From assembly GCA_001829315.1 (NCBI GenBank), contig MIAY01000008.1, forward strand, positions 1-64,000: a stretch of DNA of 64,000 nucleotides, written 5' to 3'. Numbering within the stretch: the first letter of the stretch is position 1; each line of letters starts with the position of its first letter. Below the pieces are notes generated by a model, which was not told where the DNA came from, searched no databases, and saw only the letters and a program-made list of their open reading frames with translations. This stretch comes from Spirochaetes bacterium GWE1_32_154. GTDB lineage: Bacteria > Spirochaetota > GWE2-31-10. Positions 9,390-17,866 of this stretch are shown piece after piece. The position numbers and the translations under genes were made by a program.

Positions 9390-9915
9390 TTGAAACCTCC
9401 GAAATATATGATTGTAATATTTCCGGTATTTGATTTGATTTTACTCTTCGATGAGTGTCATTATTAACTACCACAACGGGAGCTAATGCGCAGGCCCCGA
9501 CACAACGAACAATTTCAAGGGTGTATAAACCGTCAGGAGTTGTTTCACCTATTGAAATACCCAATTCTTTTTTGACTTTTTCAAGTAATGTTTTGCCGCC
9601 ACGTACATAACAGGCGGTTCCAAGGCAAACTTTAATGGTATATTTACCCCGGGGAAAGCGACTGAAATATGAGTAAAATGTTGCAACGCCAAAAACTTTT
9701 ATTACAGGCTCATTCAGGCGGGATGCAACAAATTTTATTACCTTATCGGGAAGATACCCGAAAATTGTTTGCGCAACATAGAGCGAATTAATTAAACTTC
9801 CGGGTTCATCCTTATACATTGATAAAATTTCCCCAAGTTTTTCAAATTTTTCAATATCAGTTTGATTTTGACAAGTACATTGTTTTGCAATTGTAATAGG
9901 ATTAATATAATGCAT
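9379..9915 (-). CDS. hydC: HydC, NuoE-like [2Fe-2S] subunit
   Basis: Thioredoxin-fold [2Fe-2S] subunit of the hydrogenase, like the 24-kDa NuoE subunit of complex I. An N-terminal helical part is followed by the cluster ligands Cys97 and Cys102 (KVCLGTACYVRGG) and Cys138 and Cys142 (VRCVGACALAP). Length 178 residues is normal. It is the first gene of the leftward hydC-hydB-hydA operon, and the start has AAGGAG six bases upstream. The following about 190 bases up to 10106 should hold the operon promoter, but I could not pick convincing -35/-10 boxes or a Rex-type operator. Confidence 0.9.
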   Translation of the reverse strand: MHYINPITIAKQCTCQNQTDIEKFEKLGEILSMYKDEPGSLINSLYVAQTIFGYLPDKVIKFVASRLNEPVIKVFGVATFYSYFSRFPRGKYTIKVCLGTACYVRGGKTLLEKVKKELGISIGETTPDGLYTLEIVRCVGACALAPVVVVNNDTHRRVKSNQIPEILQSYISEVSNEN

Positions 9916-10106
9916 TATTATACTCCTTAGTATTTATTGTATCCCAGTAATAACACCACCACGGTCACTTAAATCTATAGAGGTCAAATCTGAAAATATT
10001 TCTCATTTTAATTACAAAAGTATAATCCCGATAAAAGTATATTGAATATAAAATGTAAATACAATAGGTAAAATAATAAATATGTAATTTTTTTTGAAGA
10101 TTTTAT

Positions 10107-11315
10107 TTAATAAAGAAAACCGAACAGATATAAAGGTATCTCATATTTTGAGCCAAAAACAATATCATCTTTGACTAAAAATGAGTTTTCCAACGTATGT
10201 TTAATTTGTTTTAATGTTTTATTTTTTCCACCAATTTCAAATATAATATCTTGTATACTATAATCGCCTGTCTCACTATAATGTATTGTATTTCCTGAAT
10301 TAAGTATCATTTTGATAAAAAAAATCTCTCTTAAAGTTCCAACTGGAGTTTCAAATCCTATTTCTTTACTTACGGATTTATAAAGATCAGTATTATCTAA
10401 AAATATTTTTTCTGTCTTTTTTAATATAGTACTTCCTGCCTGATTTTTTATAATCATTTGTATGAGACCTGTTTCCTGGAGTATATCAAGATAATGCTGA
10501 ACTGTTTTATTGTCTAATCCACTATTTTTGGATATATTATTTTTATTTAGTTCTCCGGGTGGTATTGTTGCTAAATAAGAAATAATTCTTTTAAAGTTAA
10601 TTAAATTCTCGGTTTTTAATTTATAGTGATTTGAAATATCTTCATAAATTGTTTTTTCAATAATTCTTTGTATTTTATGACTGTAGCTTGATGGGTCTTC
10701 AAGTATAAATGGATAATAACCGTTTCCAATATAATTTTTGAAATGTCCCGGAATCATTTTTATTGAACCAATATCTGCCTCGTATTTTGATCTGTTATGT
10801 AATAATTCTTCAAATGTAAATGAAGGGATATCTGCTATATTATTAAATAATAGATATTCTCTAAAAGACATTCCTCCGATTTTATACAATACACCTCTAC
10901 GTGATAGATCATACGCTCCTTTCGTCAGATCGAGACTGGAACTACCGGAAAAAACTATTTTTATATCAGGGTATGAATCATAAAGGTTTTTTAATTCCTG
11001 ATTCCAGTTTGGATATTTATGAGTTTCATCGAAAAAGAAATATCTTATGCCGTAAAAATCATATAATTCATTAACAAATTCAATAAGATTATTTTGTGTG
11101 AAATATATATTGTCAAGAGAAGTATAAATACATTCTTCAATATTTAAATTCTCTTTTATATATTGAAGTAATAATGTTGTTTTTCCTGTACCTCGAGGGC
11201 CTATAAGTCCGGTTAATCTGTTATTTAAATTAAAATATTTGTAAATATATCTATGGTGACTGAAATTTATATGTTGTAATAGTCTTTTATATATTGATAT
11301 AAAATCACTCACCAT
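10107..11315 (-). CDS. AAA ATPase with DUF4143-type C-terminus
   Basis: Single-gene ATPase of the AAA_14/DUF4143 group. Walker A is GPRGTGKTT (about residues 39-47), Walker B is YFFFDETH (about 92-99), and a sensor-like FSGSSS follows. The segment GVLYKIGGMSFREYLLF is characteristic of the family. The C-terminal half includes a winged-helix-like region (LATIPPGELNKNNISKNSG) and a nuclease-like DUF4143 end. The cellular role of this abundant family is not settled; members often sit in accessory regions, as here beside a toxin-antitoxin remnant. The start has a GGGAG site. Confidence 0.8.
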   Translation of the reverse strand: MVSDFISIYKRLLQHINFSHHRYIYKYFNLNNRLTGLIGPRGTGKTTLLLQYIKENLNIEECIYTSLDNIYFTQNNLIEFVNELYDFYGIRYFFFDETHKYPNWNQELKNLYDSYPDIKIVFSGSSSLDLTKGAYDLSRRGVLYKIGGMSFREYLLFNNIADIPSFTFEELLHNRSKYEADIGSIKMIPGHFKNYIGNGYYPFILEDPSSYSHKIQRIIEKTIYEDISNHYKLKTENLINFKRIISYLATIPPGELNKNNISKNSGLDNKTVQHYLDILQETGLIQMIIKNQAGSTILKKTEKIFLDNTDLYKSVSKEIGFETPVGTLREIFFIKMILNSGNTIHYSETGDYSIQDIIFEIGGKNKTLKQIKHTLENSFLVKDDIVFGSKYEIPLYLFGFLY

Positions 11316-11523
11316 GACTGTACTCCCATTATTTGGTTGTTTATTAGGATTATAGTCTATTTTATGGCGATTGGCAATTGGTAAACATATAAAAAATCAT
11401 GATATTAATCGTATGTGTAACTGTATGCAGAGGTGCTATAGAATATTTACTTGAGTTGCAATGTTTTTTGGTATTTACTTTGAGCCTGTTGTTAGAAAAT
11501 CTTCCCCTAATAATTCTTTCCAA

Positions 11524-11667
11524 TTACGCCTTGAATACATAAAGCGAATTATAAAAACCATCAATCAAATTATTGGCTGCGATATCTGAGTGTAAAACAT
11601 TTTTTATATAGATGGCGTTTTCTAAAAGGTCATTTTCAGCTTTTTCAGTAATATTGAGTTTAAACAT
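11524..11667 (-). pseudogene. Decayed ParE/RelE-like toxin
   Basis: A short frame starts with ATG at 11667, overlapping the end of the antitoxin gene by eight bases, and reads MFKLNITEKAENDLLENAIY and on to FYNSLYVFKA before a TAA. This matches the N-terminal half of ParE-type toxins (paired helices, YI..VL...A.N). Family members are about 90-100 residues; only 47 codons are open here, and the C-terminal beta-sheet with its conserved arginine and terminal tyrosine is not found in frame. The overlap with the antitoxin gene is the usual arrangement. I therefore read it as an inactivated toxin. Confidence 0.5.
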
Positions 11668-11923
11668 TGAGTTTTCTTTTAATTCTATCTATAACAATTG
11701 ATGCTTCTTCGTTTCTGCCTTCATTTACATCTTTTATTCCTTCATTGATTTTTTTATATAAATCAATTTGATTAATGAGCATCTCATACGTTTCGATGCT
11801 CATAACAGCTAAGTCGCCTTGACCGTTTTTTGTAATAAAAACAGGTTCTGTATTATTGTGACAAAACTCTGATATTTCCGGGTAATTATTTCTTAAATCC
11901 GCACTTGACCTGATTACAGGCAT
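11660..11923 (-). CDS. Phd/YefM-family antitoxin
   Basis: Small 87-residue protein of the Phd/YefM antitoxin fold. The N-terminus MPVIRSSADLRNNYPEISEF and the central GQGDLAVMSIETYEML are typical of the DNA-binding domain; the charged C-terminal half would wrap the toxin. A strong GGAGG ribosome site precedes the ATG. The overlapping downstream toxin frame is broken (11524-11667), so this may be an orphan antitoxin that still autoregulates. Confidence 0.85.
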   Translation of the reverse strand: MPVIRSSADLRNNYPEISEFCHNNTEPVFITKNGQGDLAVMSIETYEMLINQIDLYKKINEGIKDVNEGRNEEASIVIDRIKRKLNV

Positions 11924-12006
11924 AAAGAACCTCCAGATTTACATAGTCATATAATATTACTATTATTGTATTAAGTCAATTTTGACCGAAAGGTCTTTCT
12001 ATTGAA

Positions 12007-12051
12007 CCTCTTGCAAAAATACTTTTTTTCATCGAATTTTTGTAAGAGCCT
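12007..12051. repeat. Dispersed hairpin repeat, copy 1 (single hairpin)
   Basis: CCTCTTGCAAAAATAC, a T-rich loop, then TCGAATTTTTGTAAGAGCC. The arms CTCTTGCAAAAAT and ATTTTTGTAAGAG pair almost perfectly. Copies of the same sequence lie at 15868, 38483, 40479 and 52133, with a fragment at 14127. This copy holds only one hairpin of the longer element and lies between the DUF3788 gene and the antitoxin gene, where it could also slow transcription. Confidence 0.75.
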
Positions 12052-12102
12052 TATTAATATATATTTGTATAAACTTTCCGGTATGTGATTGTTGTAACAA
12101 TG

Positions 12103-12528
12103 TTATTGTAACTTTATTTTATAATTCATGATTTTTTCAATATCATCGAGTATGATAATGTCTCTTACTTCAAATATGCATGGTCTTGACTTTCCGATAT
12201 TTTTCGTATTCTTTATCTTTTCTTTGATTTCATTACTAATATCCATACTTAATACATCTTCAATGTGTCGTTCAGGACAATAAATACATGCTTGTATAAA
12301 GTCTTTCCAGACTGACATCCATAGTATAGTTTTTTTCTTTTTTTGAACTTTACATAACCAGGATTTTCCATCTTTATAATAACGCCATTCATATTTCATT
12401 TCATTGTTTTCATACATTTTCAATAATGCAGAGTATGCTGAATACGCCTTCCCCAATATCGTTTTTAATACAGCGTCATCGGGATAGATTTCTTCATCCT
12501 TTAATTCAATAGTATTAATTGTATCCAT
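12103..12528 (-). CDS. DUF3788 domain protein
   Basis: 141-residue soluble protein recognised as DUF3788-like from YEWRYYKDGKSWLCKVQKKKKTI followed by WMSVWKDFIQACIYCPER. No catalytic function is established for the family. The start has a GGAGGC site. It stands alone between the hairpin repeat and a 340-base spacer. No signal peptide or membrane segment is present, so it is cytoplasmic. Confidence 0.7.
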   Translation of the reverse strand: MDTINTIELKDEEIYPDDAVLKTILGKAYSAYSALLKMYENNEMKYEWRYYKDGKSWLCKVQKKKKTILWMSVWKDFIQACIYCPERHIEDVLSMDISNEIKEKIKNTKNIGKSRPCIFEVRDIIILDDIEKIMNYKIKLQ

Positions 12529-12866
12529 AAAGAGCCTCCATTATTTATTTAACATGCATGCTGCATGCGGTATGAATTTTTACGGATGTAAAAATCATGG
12601 CATAGTCTGTTTCAGGTTGTAGCATTTGTTATAAGCAATTCTTTAAATTTTTCCCATATTCAAATGCATTATTTATTCCACCTGTACTTTTTATTGATTC
12701 TGTGGTAGTGTCTATAATCTACATATACACCTCATTGATGATGGTTTGTTTTCTTATAAATCATTAAATAACAATAATTTGCATATGTTCATCACTGTTT
12801 TTTATACGGATTCATGTATATAGTATATAATATAAAATTTAATATTAAAAAAAAATGAGGAAAGAA
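12529..12866. other. Intergenic spacer between divergent genes
   Basis: AT-rich spacer between the leftward DUF3788 gene and the rightward repeat lipoprotein. It holds a small palindromic cluster around 12553-12568 (ATGCATGCTGCATGC). Promoters for both genes should lie here but none is clear enough to mark. No coding frame is supported. Confidence 0.4.
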
Positions 12867-13943
12867 ATGTTTAAAAAAAATGTATCAATTATTTTTCTAT
12901 TTACTTTTTTGTTTTCGTGTGGAATCACACAAAATAGTGTTGAAAATAACATGGACGATTCCACCCGAAAGACGTTTTCAATTGTTTACAGTGATAATAG
13001 TTCAGACATTGGTAGCGTAATATCTGATTCTCTTAAGTACGAGTCCGGAAAAAGTGCGATTATACAGGAAAATAAGGGTGGACTTTCGAGAACAGGTTTT
13101 TTATTTACCGGTTGGAATACTAAAAAAGATGGAACCGGGCTTTCATACAGTGTTAATGACAGTATTACCATTCAAGATTCGGATATTGAGCTTTTTGCTG
13201 AATGGATTTCATTAGATGATATATCGTCACCGTTAATAAAAGATCTTAAAATTGATACTTTACAAATTGATACTTCATTTTCTGACAGGACTGTTTCTTT
13301 TACTATAGAATTATCAAAAACAGGCGATTTAGAATCAAGGCTTTTCATAAAACTGATAAGTCCATCGGGAAATATTACTTTATCGCATCATTTTGATTAT
13401 AGTTTTGCTAATGGAAACAATGAAAATGCTTATTATGAGTCAAAAGTAACAATTCCACAATACTCTGAGCCCGGTAATTGGACGATAGTTGAAATAGCAA
13501 CTTTGGGAAATGATCCGGTTGGAAGTCCGCGTTTTTCTATAAAGTCTTCATTTTTTAAATATTTTAAATATGATACAATAATAAAAAATAATTCTACAGT
13601 ATATGATAAATCAGCTCCTGAGATTACTTCAATATCTATTGATAATTCAATTTTTACAATAGGTGTGAAAGATGATAGAAAGATAAAATTTCTGAATATT
13701 GGATTTAGAGACACTACTCAAAAGTATGCGGTTATCTATTGTAACGATTTTCAAAAATTTTCTGGTTCAGAATCAGCAGGCGTTTTTATAATACCAGTTG
13801 ATTTTTCAAATTTTTCGTCCTCATTGAATTTGAAGTTATTTTACATCGCTATCGGTGATAGCGTTGGAAATATTAGATCTTATTATAAAGATGATTTAAT
13901 TGCTGCAGGATATACTGATGCGATCGAAAAAATTTTAAAATAA
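12867..13943 (+). CDS. Lipoprotein with InlB-type B repeat
   Basis: Surface lipoprotein: MFKKNVSIIFLFTFLFSC gives a lipobox at Cys18. An ATG lies four codons earlier, but GAGGAAAG sits correctly only for the ATG at 12867. Residues about 35-115 contain a Listeria-Bacteroides/InlB B-type repeat, recognisable by RTGFLFTGWNTKKDGTG and ELFAEW. The rest is beta-rich with Ig-like character (FTIELSKTGDLESRLFIKL) and no enzyme motif. Such proteins are commonly adhesins or matrix-binding factors. The gene is monocistronic and ends at a good terminator. Confidence 0.7.
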   Translation: MFKKNVSIIFLFTFLFSCGITQNSVENNMDDSTRKTFSIVYSDNSSDIGSVISDSLKYESGKSAIIQENKGGLSRTGFLFTGWNTKKDGTGLSYSVNDSITIQDSDIELFAEWISLDDISSPLIKDLKIDTLQIDTSFSDRTVSFTIELSKTGDLESRLFIKLISPSGNITLSHHFDYSFANGNNENAYYESKVTIPQYSEPGNWTIVEIATLGNDPVGSPRFSIKSSFFKYFKYDTIIKNNSTVYDKSAPEITSISIDNSIFTIGVKDDRKIKFLNIGFRDTTQKYAVIYCNDFQKFSGSESAGVFIIPVDFSNFSSSLNLKLFYIAIGDSVGNIRSYYKDDLIAAGYTDAIEKILK

Positions 13944-13990
13944 TTTGTTTTTGTAATCAACTCAAATTTTCTGAACAAGATATATCTAAT

Positions 13991-14036
13991 AATATTCCCG
14001 TACAGATTTGTATTAAAATGTGCGGGAATATTTTTT
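13991..14036 (+). terminator. Intrinsic terminator of the repeat lipoprotein gene
   Basis: The arm AATATTCCCGTACA pairs with TGTGCGGGAATATT (one non-canonical position) across a 14-base loop and is followed by T residues. It lies about 48 bases after the lipoprotein stop codon. Confidence 0.8.
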
Positions 14037-14126
14037 ACGTATGCTACTATTTATAAAACCTTAAGTCAATAAACCACGTTAAATAACCTTGCTTTACTTT
14101 AATTATTGCAGTATTTGTATCTTTAC

Positions 14127-14155
14127 AAGTTCTTGCAAAAACACTCTTTTTTATT
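14127..14155. repeat. Fragment of the dispersed hairpin repeat
   Basis: AGTTCTTGCAAAAACACTCTTTTTTA matches one arm of the repeat family (TTCTTGCAAAAA with the T-rich centre), while the second arm is missing. It touches the 3' end of the methyltransferase gene, as if insertion or decay had trimmed it there. Confidence 0.45.
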
Positions 14156-14894
14156 TCCTCCCGGCAGTAAAACAGAAATCCATTTTTATTTGTTTTTTAC
14201 CTTCAGCATTTCCCCATATTTTAAGCATTTTACTGTATGACTTTTCAAGAAAATCTGCAGAGTTTACTTCAATACACTTTTTAGTTGCAGACCATGTCAT
14301 CATATATGAATACAACTCATTTAAATTCCATTCAGTAATCAACTCAAATTGTGGCGCATTTAATTTTTTAAAAGGAAACTCAATATCTTTATAGTGACTC
14401 CAGAGTATTTTATTTTGTTCTGCCCAAAATGGTTTTATTATTGTAAGAACACCATCGCTAATCTCTTTATCGATTTTAGTATCTATTGAAGGCCATGAGT
14501 ATCCCCAAAAAGCAAAAATGCCGCCCGGTTTTAAAACCCGCTTCACTTCATCCCAAAATACATTATAATCAAACCAGTGAAGAGCCTGAGCAACACATAT
14601 TATATCAAAAAATGAATCTTCAAATGAGGTTTTTTCTGATATTGAAACAGAATAATGTATATTTTTTTTTACAATAGAATGAGCAATTTGATTTATGCTT
14701 ACATCTGTAGCATAAACATTTTCAAAATAATCAGCCAAACCCGTTGCTGCCTGACCATTTCCACAGGCACAGTCCCATGCTTTTGAGTGATCTAAAGATA
14801 TTTTTGATAGATATTCAAACATTTCAACCGGATATGCCGGTCTGAAAATTTTATAATTATCAGAGTTGTCATTAAAAAAATCGTGATGTTCCAT
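14151..14894 (-). CDS. Class I SAM-dependent methyltransferase
   Basis: 247-residue cytoplasmic methyltransferase. Motif I is WDCACGNGQAATGLADYF (about 40-57), followed by VYATDVS (acidic ribose-binding residue), DIICVAQALHWFDY and VLKPGGIFAFWGYSWP, all in Methyltransf_11 order. The opening with YKIFRPAYP resembles trans-aconitate/TMT1-like enzymes, which act on small carboxylic acids, but substrate cannot be inferred safely. It lies 47 bases behind the SDR gene in the same direction and may be co-transcribed. The repeat fragment abuts its 3' end. Confidence 0.8.
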   Translation of the reverse strand: MEHHDFFNDNSDNYKIFRPAYPVEMFEYLSKISLDHSKAWDCACGNGQAATGLADYFENVYATDVSINQIAHSIVKKNIHYSVSISEKTSFEDSFFDIICVAQALHWFDYNVFWDEVKRVLKPGGIFAFWGYSWPSIDTKIDKEISDGVLTIIKPFWAEQNKILWSHYKDIEFPFKKLNAPQFELITEWNLNELYSYMMTWSATKKCIEVNSADFLEKSYSKMLKIWGNAEGKKQIKMDFCFTAGRK

Positions 14895-14941
14895 ATTTTA
14901 CCTTAGTGCAATTTTCTCCCAAAGTGACAAAGTCGTCATGA

Positions 14942-15664
14942 TTATTTTTGGATGCTATATCCACCATCTGCAAATATTGTTGTCCCGGTTATATAATTTG
15001 AGCCACCGGAAAGCAAAAACAATACAACAGGGGATATATCATCTGCTTGAGCAATTTTTCCACATGGAATTAATGCTTCGGAGGCTTTTTTTATATCGGC
15101 TTGATCAAAAGCCCTGGCAGTCATACCGGTATATGTAAAACCCGGAGCTACCGCATTGACCTGAATATTATACGGTGCTAAATCAAGTGCCATTGTTGAT
15201 GTTAATGCTACGACAGCAGCTTTAGATGATGCGTAATCGGACATATTTTGTTTAAAAATCGTTGATCTGATACAGGCAATATTTACAATTTTCCCATAAT
15301 TTTGTTTTATCATACATTGTGAAACATGTTTTGATATTATAAATGTTCCGGTAAGATTTATTGATAAAACTTTATTCCATTTTTCGAGGTCTATTTCATA
15401 AAATGGTTTCCCATTTGAAAATGTGCCTGCAGCATTGACAAGATAATCTATTTTTCCGAATTTTTCGTATATTTTTTTTATTTCTTCTTTTACAGTTTCT
15501 TCATCTGTAATATTCATTATCAGGTGAATATAGTTCTGATTATCAATAGATTTCTGGTTTACATCAATTCCAATAATCGTACAACCAGTTTTTAATAAAT
15601 CAATACAACAACTTTTTCCAATACCTGAACTTGAACCTGTGACAATTGCAATTTTTTCATTCAT
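14942..15664 (-). CDS. Short-chain dehydrogenase/reductase (FabG-like)
   Basis: Classical SDR of 240 residues. The cofactor motif is TGSSSGIGK (about 9-17); an acidic residue at the end of the second strand (IGIDVN) suggests NAD preference. NAAG (about 88-91), a catalytic serine before YASSK (Tyr-x-x-x-Lys), and the final GTTIFADGGYSI follow in normal order. It could be a 3-oxoacyl-ACP reductase or a sugar/steroid dehydrogenase; no pathway neighbours decide this. An AAGGA site precedes the ATG. It lies upstream of the methyltransferase gene. Confidence 0.85.
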   Translation of the reverse strand: MNEKIAIVTGSSSGIGKSCCIDLLKTGCTIIGIDVNQKSIDNQNYIHLIMNITDEETVKEEIKKIYEKFGKIDYLVNAAGTFSNGKPFYEIDLEKWNKVLSINLTGTFIISKHVSQCMIKQNYGKIVNIACIRSTIFKQNMSDYASSKAAVVALTSTMALDLAPYNIQVNAVAPGFTYTGMTARAFDQADIKKASEALIPCGKIAQADDISPVVLFLLSGGSNYITGTTIFADGGYSIQK

Positions 15665-15867
15665 TTAATGAATCCTTTTTTTTAATTTAGTTCCTAAAGT
15701 GTTTCACAATATTCTTTTATCTAATTACAAGATTATACAATAATCCCTCTCAAAATGTCAAACTTCCCCAAAAGAATGTTTTTTACGTTGTTTTCTAACT
15801 TTATGTGAGTTAATCAGATAAATATCAGGAAGGTATAAATACTTCACGAAATATCGAGTATAATACT

Positions 15868-15986
15868 GAGGCTCTTGCAAAAGTCAAGAGTACTTGATTT
15901 AGCTTCCGCCGTTACGCAATATAATTGCGTTATAGGAAGCCTCTTGCAAAAATTCGAGATAATAAGAGTATTTTTGCAAGAGGCTC
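15868..15986 (-). repeat. Dispersed hairpin repeat, full-length copy 2 (reverse orientation)
   Basis: 119 bp. Read on the minus strand it is: hairpin CTCTTGCAAAAATACTC...TCGAATTTTTGCAAGAG, a central ACGCA...TGCGT hairpin, the GGCGGAAGCTAAATCAAG core and a closing ACTTTTGCAAGAGCCTC. The ends are themselves inverted (GAGGCTCTTGCAAAA / TTTTGCAAGAGGCTC), so the whole element can fold back. The order is the same as at 38483 and 40479. It fills the gap between the SDR and GNAT genes. Confidence 0.8.
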
Positions 15987-15989
15987 TAC

Positions 15990-16745
15990 TTATTTCACAT
16001 ATTTATAGTGATTAAAATCAAGAAATGGTTTGTATCCGCATTTTTCTGCAAGTTTTAAGCTCGCAATGTTTTCTGAAAATACATGATATCTGGGAGTTAA
16101 TTTTTTTTCTAAAATATAATTAGTTGCACAACTTACTAATTCTTCAGCAAAATGATTTCTTCTATATTCAACAAGTGTGGATAATGCTCCAATTTCCCAT
16201 ACATTATCAAAAACCTGATATACCATACATGATACAACAGGGATATTCCGGTCTTTAATGGAAAAAATTATTGCTGAATGATTATTAATCATATATTTAA
16301 TATCATGTATCGAATAATGAATTAACTTGAAAAGTTTTTCATATTCATTCGTTTCAATATTATTTTCATGAATGATATTATGAGTGATTGTGATTAAAAT
16401 ACAATTTTGAGTTGTTAATGACTTAAATGATCTTAGTAATTCGAATTCTTTATTTGCTACATGTCCATTGATTTTGAATATATGGCATCCATAGGATAAA
16501 GATTCTAAGTATGTTGCAATATTTTCAGGATTATTATTTGACAATATATGTATTGAATCATAATTTGAATAATCGGCTCTATCATGAGAAGTTTGTGATG
16601 CTTGAAACTTAATTCCAATCAGTTCTTCAATTTGTTTGTATTCAGCATTTTCTTTTAACATAGCAGCATGTTTTAAGAGAACTATATTTGTTAGTGTATC
16701 ATTGCGAAGTAAATTTATGGTTTCTATATAGTTTAATTGCGTCAT
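15990..16745 (-). CDS. GNAT-family acetyltransferase
   Basis: 251-residue protein whose C-terminal third is a GNAT fold: VSCMVYQVFDNVWEIGALSTLVEYRR carries the strand 4 and the acetyl-CoA loop region, and ENIASLKLAEKCGYKPF is the usual terminal motif. The N-terminal 120 residues are less conserved and may be a second, degenerate GNAT-like domain. The start at 16745 is preferred because AAGGAAA lies just upstream; a longer frame reaches 16787. The substrate is unknown. Confidence 0.7.
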   Translation of the reverse strand: MTQLNYIETINLLRNDTLTNIVLLKHAAMLKENAEYKQIEELIGIKFQASQTSHDRADYSNYDSIHILSNNNPENIATYLESLSYGCHIFKINGHVANKEFELLRSFKSLTTQNCILITITHNIIHENNIETNEYEKLFKLIHYSIHDIKYMINNHSAIIFSIKDRNIPVVSCMVYQVFDNVWEIGALSTLVEYRRNHFAEELVSCATNYILEKKLTPRYHVFSENIASLKLAEKCGYKPFLDFNHYKYVK

Positions 16746-16803
16746 ATATATTTTTCCTTTTTTTCGGTCGGGGGATCGTGCTATCATTTATTTATTGTAA
16801 ATG

Positions 16804-17448
16804 TCAGGTTGAAGCATTTGATGGCAGAATTCCTAATTCTGTATTCAATCCTGAAATAAATTCATTCTTCCCGCCGTTAGCAGGATGCCTAATCTTATTA
16901 CACGTAATTCCAATCTTCGCCAACGTCTCTTGAGCAGTATTTCCAAGCGCAATAATATTATTAATATTATACATTTTAAGGATTTCAGAAAGTATTAATT
17001 TACCCGTATGTAATTCTTCATTCGAAGGTTTTCTATTTGATTCTGTATTATTTTTTTTATGAGGATGAAATGGGAATGCATTCCACATTAATGGATAACT
17101 ATCTATTTTTCGTAAATGTTCCCATACTATAGTGGCAGAAGCTTCTGATTGAGGCTTAGCAATATCACGTATTTTAAAACCATTAGTTATTCCAAATAAT
17201 TGACCCTTTCGATATTCAATTAAAATATTCTTTTCAGCAGTAAAAGGGACTCCGCTCCAACGACACCCGTTGTAACCGGGAGCTTCACCAATCAAAATCG
17301 TTGCTGGCTTCATTTTTAGCATTATTTTCATGTATTGTATGAGATTATTTCTGGTAATAATATTGTATTTAAAATTATTTGAATATTGATTTTCAACATT
17401 TTCAAAATTGTTAAATTGTGCTATTTTTTCAACGAATTCTGTTATCAT
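16804..17448 (-). CDS. Uracil-DNA-glycosylase-superfamily protein
   Basis: 214-residue DNA-repair-like protein. IGEAPGYNGCRWSGVPFT is a motif A of the family 4/5-like uracil-DNA glycosylase superfamily, LMWNAFPFHP is the central segment, and HPANGG near the C-terminus corresponds to motif B. The family removes uracil or related bases from DNA, usually with an Fe-S cluster in family 4; the cysteine set for a cluster is not evident here, so a cluster-free branch is likely. The start at 17448 has AAGGA six bases upstream; the longer frame to 17511 does not. It is divergent from the cobalamin operon. Confidence 0.75.
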   Translation of the reverse strand: MITEFVEKIAQFNNFENVENQYSNNFKYNIITRNNLIQYMKIMLKMKPATILIGEAPGYNGCRWSGVPFTAEKNILIEYRKGQLFGITNGFKIRDIAKPQSEASATIVWEHLRKIDSYPLMWNAFPFHPHKKNNTESNRKPSNEELHTGKLILSEILKMYNINNIIALGNTAQETLAKIGITCNKIRHPANGGKNEFISGLNTELGILPSNAST

Positions 17449-17532
17449 ATTGTATCCTTCTATGATAAACATATCATATTTGGTATCAATGTTACAAGTA
17501 AGTTTTACCATAACAGTTATATCATAATTTAA

Positions 17533-17561
17533 TTGACATCCCTGAAAAAAAATAGTTTACT
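17533..17561 (+). promoter_or_regulatory. Probable promoter of the cobalamin operon
   Basis: TTGACA at 17533-17538, a 17-base spacer, and TTTACT at 17556-17561 as a weak -10 box. It lies directly before the riboswitch, where a promoter is required. Confidence 0.5.
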
Positions 17562-17728
17562 GCAAAAACATTTGATGGAAACCGGTTTAAATCCGGTACA
17601 GCCCCCGCTACTGTAATAGCCGACGAAACCTTATACAATGTCACTGGGAAACCGGGAAGACTAAAGGGATTAGATTGACGCTTAAGTCAGGATACTTCAT
17701 TTGTAATCCAATCCTTCGGAGGGAAGCT
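17562..17728 (+). promoter_or_regulatory. Cobalamin (B12) riboswitch
   Basis: The conserved core is plain: GGAAACCGGT-TTAAATCCGGTACAGCC, CCCGCTACTGTAATAGCCGA, then TCACTGGGAAACCGGGAAG and the CAGGATAC region. A later GGATTAGATT / AATCCAATCC pairing (about 17667-17714) and the TCCTTCGGAGGGA hairpin could form the expression platform. The element lies upstream of cobT and should shut the operon down when adenosylcobalamin or another cobamide is plentiful. The exact mechanism (translation block or attenuation) is not clear; no T-tract terminator follows directly. Confidence 0.93.
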
Positions 17729-17746
17729 ATGACACATTTCACATAA
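17729..17746 (+). CDS. Possible five-codon leader peptide after the riboswitch
   Basis: ATG-ACA-CAT-TTC-ACA-TAA directly follows a very strong GGAGGG ribosome site that lies in the small CCTTCGGAGG hairpin at the end of the riboswitch. The encoded peptide would be MTHFT. The first true structural start, cobT, is 121 bases further on. It may be a translated leader, or the ribosome site of a gene that has been lost. No peptide evidence is possible from sequence. Confidence 0.3.
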   Translation: MTHFT

Positions 17747-17820
17747 TACATTTCATTAATCCTCGACATACAATCACATTAGTTCATATGGACTCTTTTT
17801 GTGAATAAAAGCACAATACA

Positions 17821-17834
17821 GGGACATATGTCCC
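17821..17834. promoter_or_regulatory. 14-bp perfect palindrome before cobT
   Basis: GGGACATATGTCCC followed by GTTTTC. It could be a protein-binding site or a tiny hairpin in the cobT leader. It lies 33 bases before the cobT start. Confidence 0.35.
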
Positions 17835-17866
17835 GTTTTCATCATACAATACAACAAGGAAATACT

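Noticed and set aside
9916-10106. Rex-type redox operator before hydC
   Set aside because: No TTGTGA-N6-TCACAA-like palindrome is visible.
14089-14394. A plus-strand frame opposite the methyltransferase
   Set aside because: Antisense to a well-supported methyltransferase and crossing the repeat fragment.
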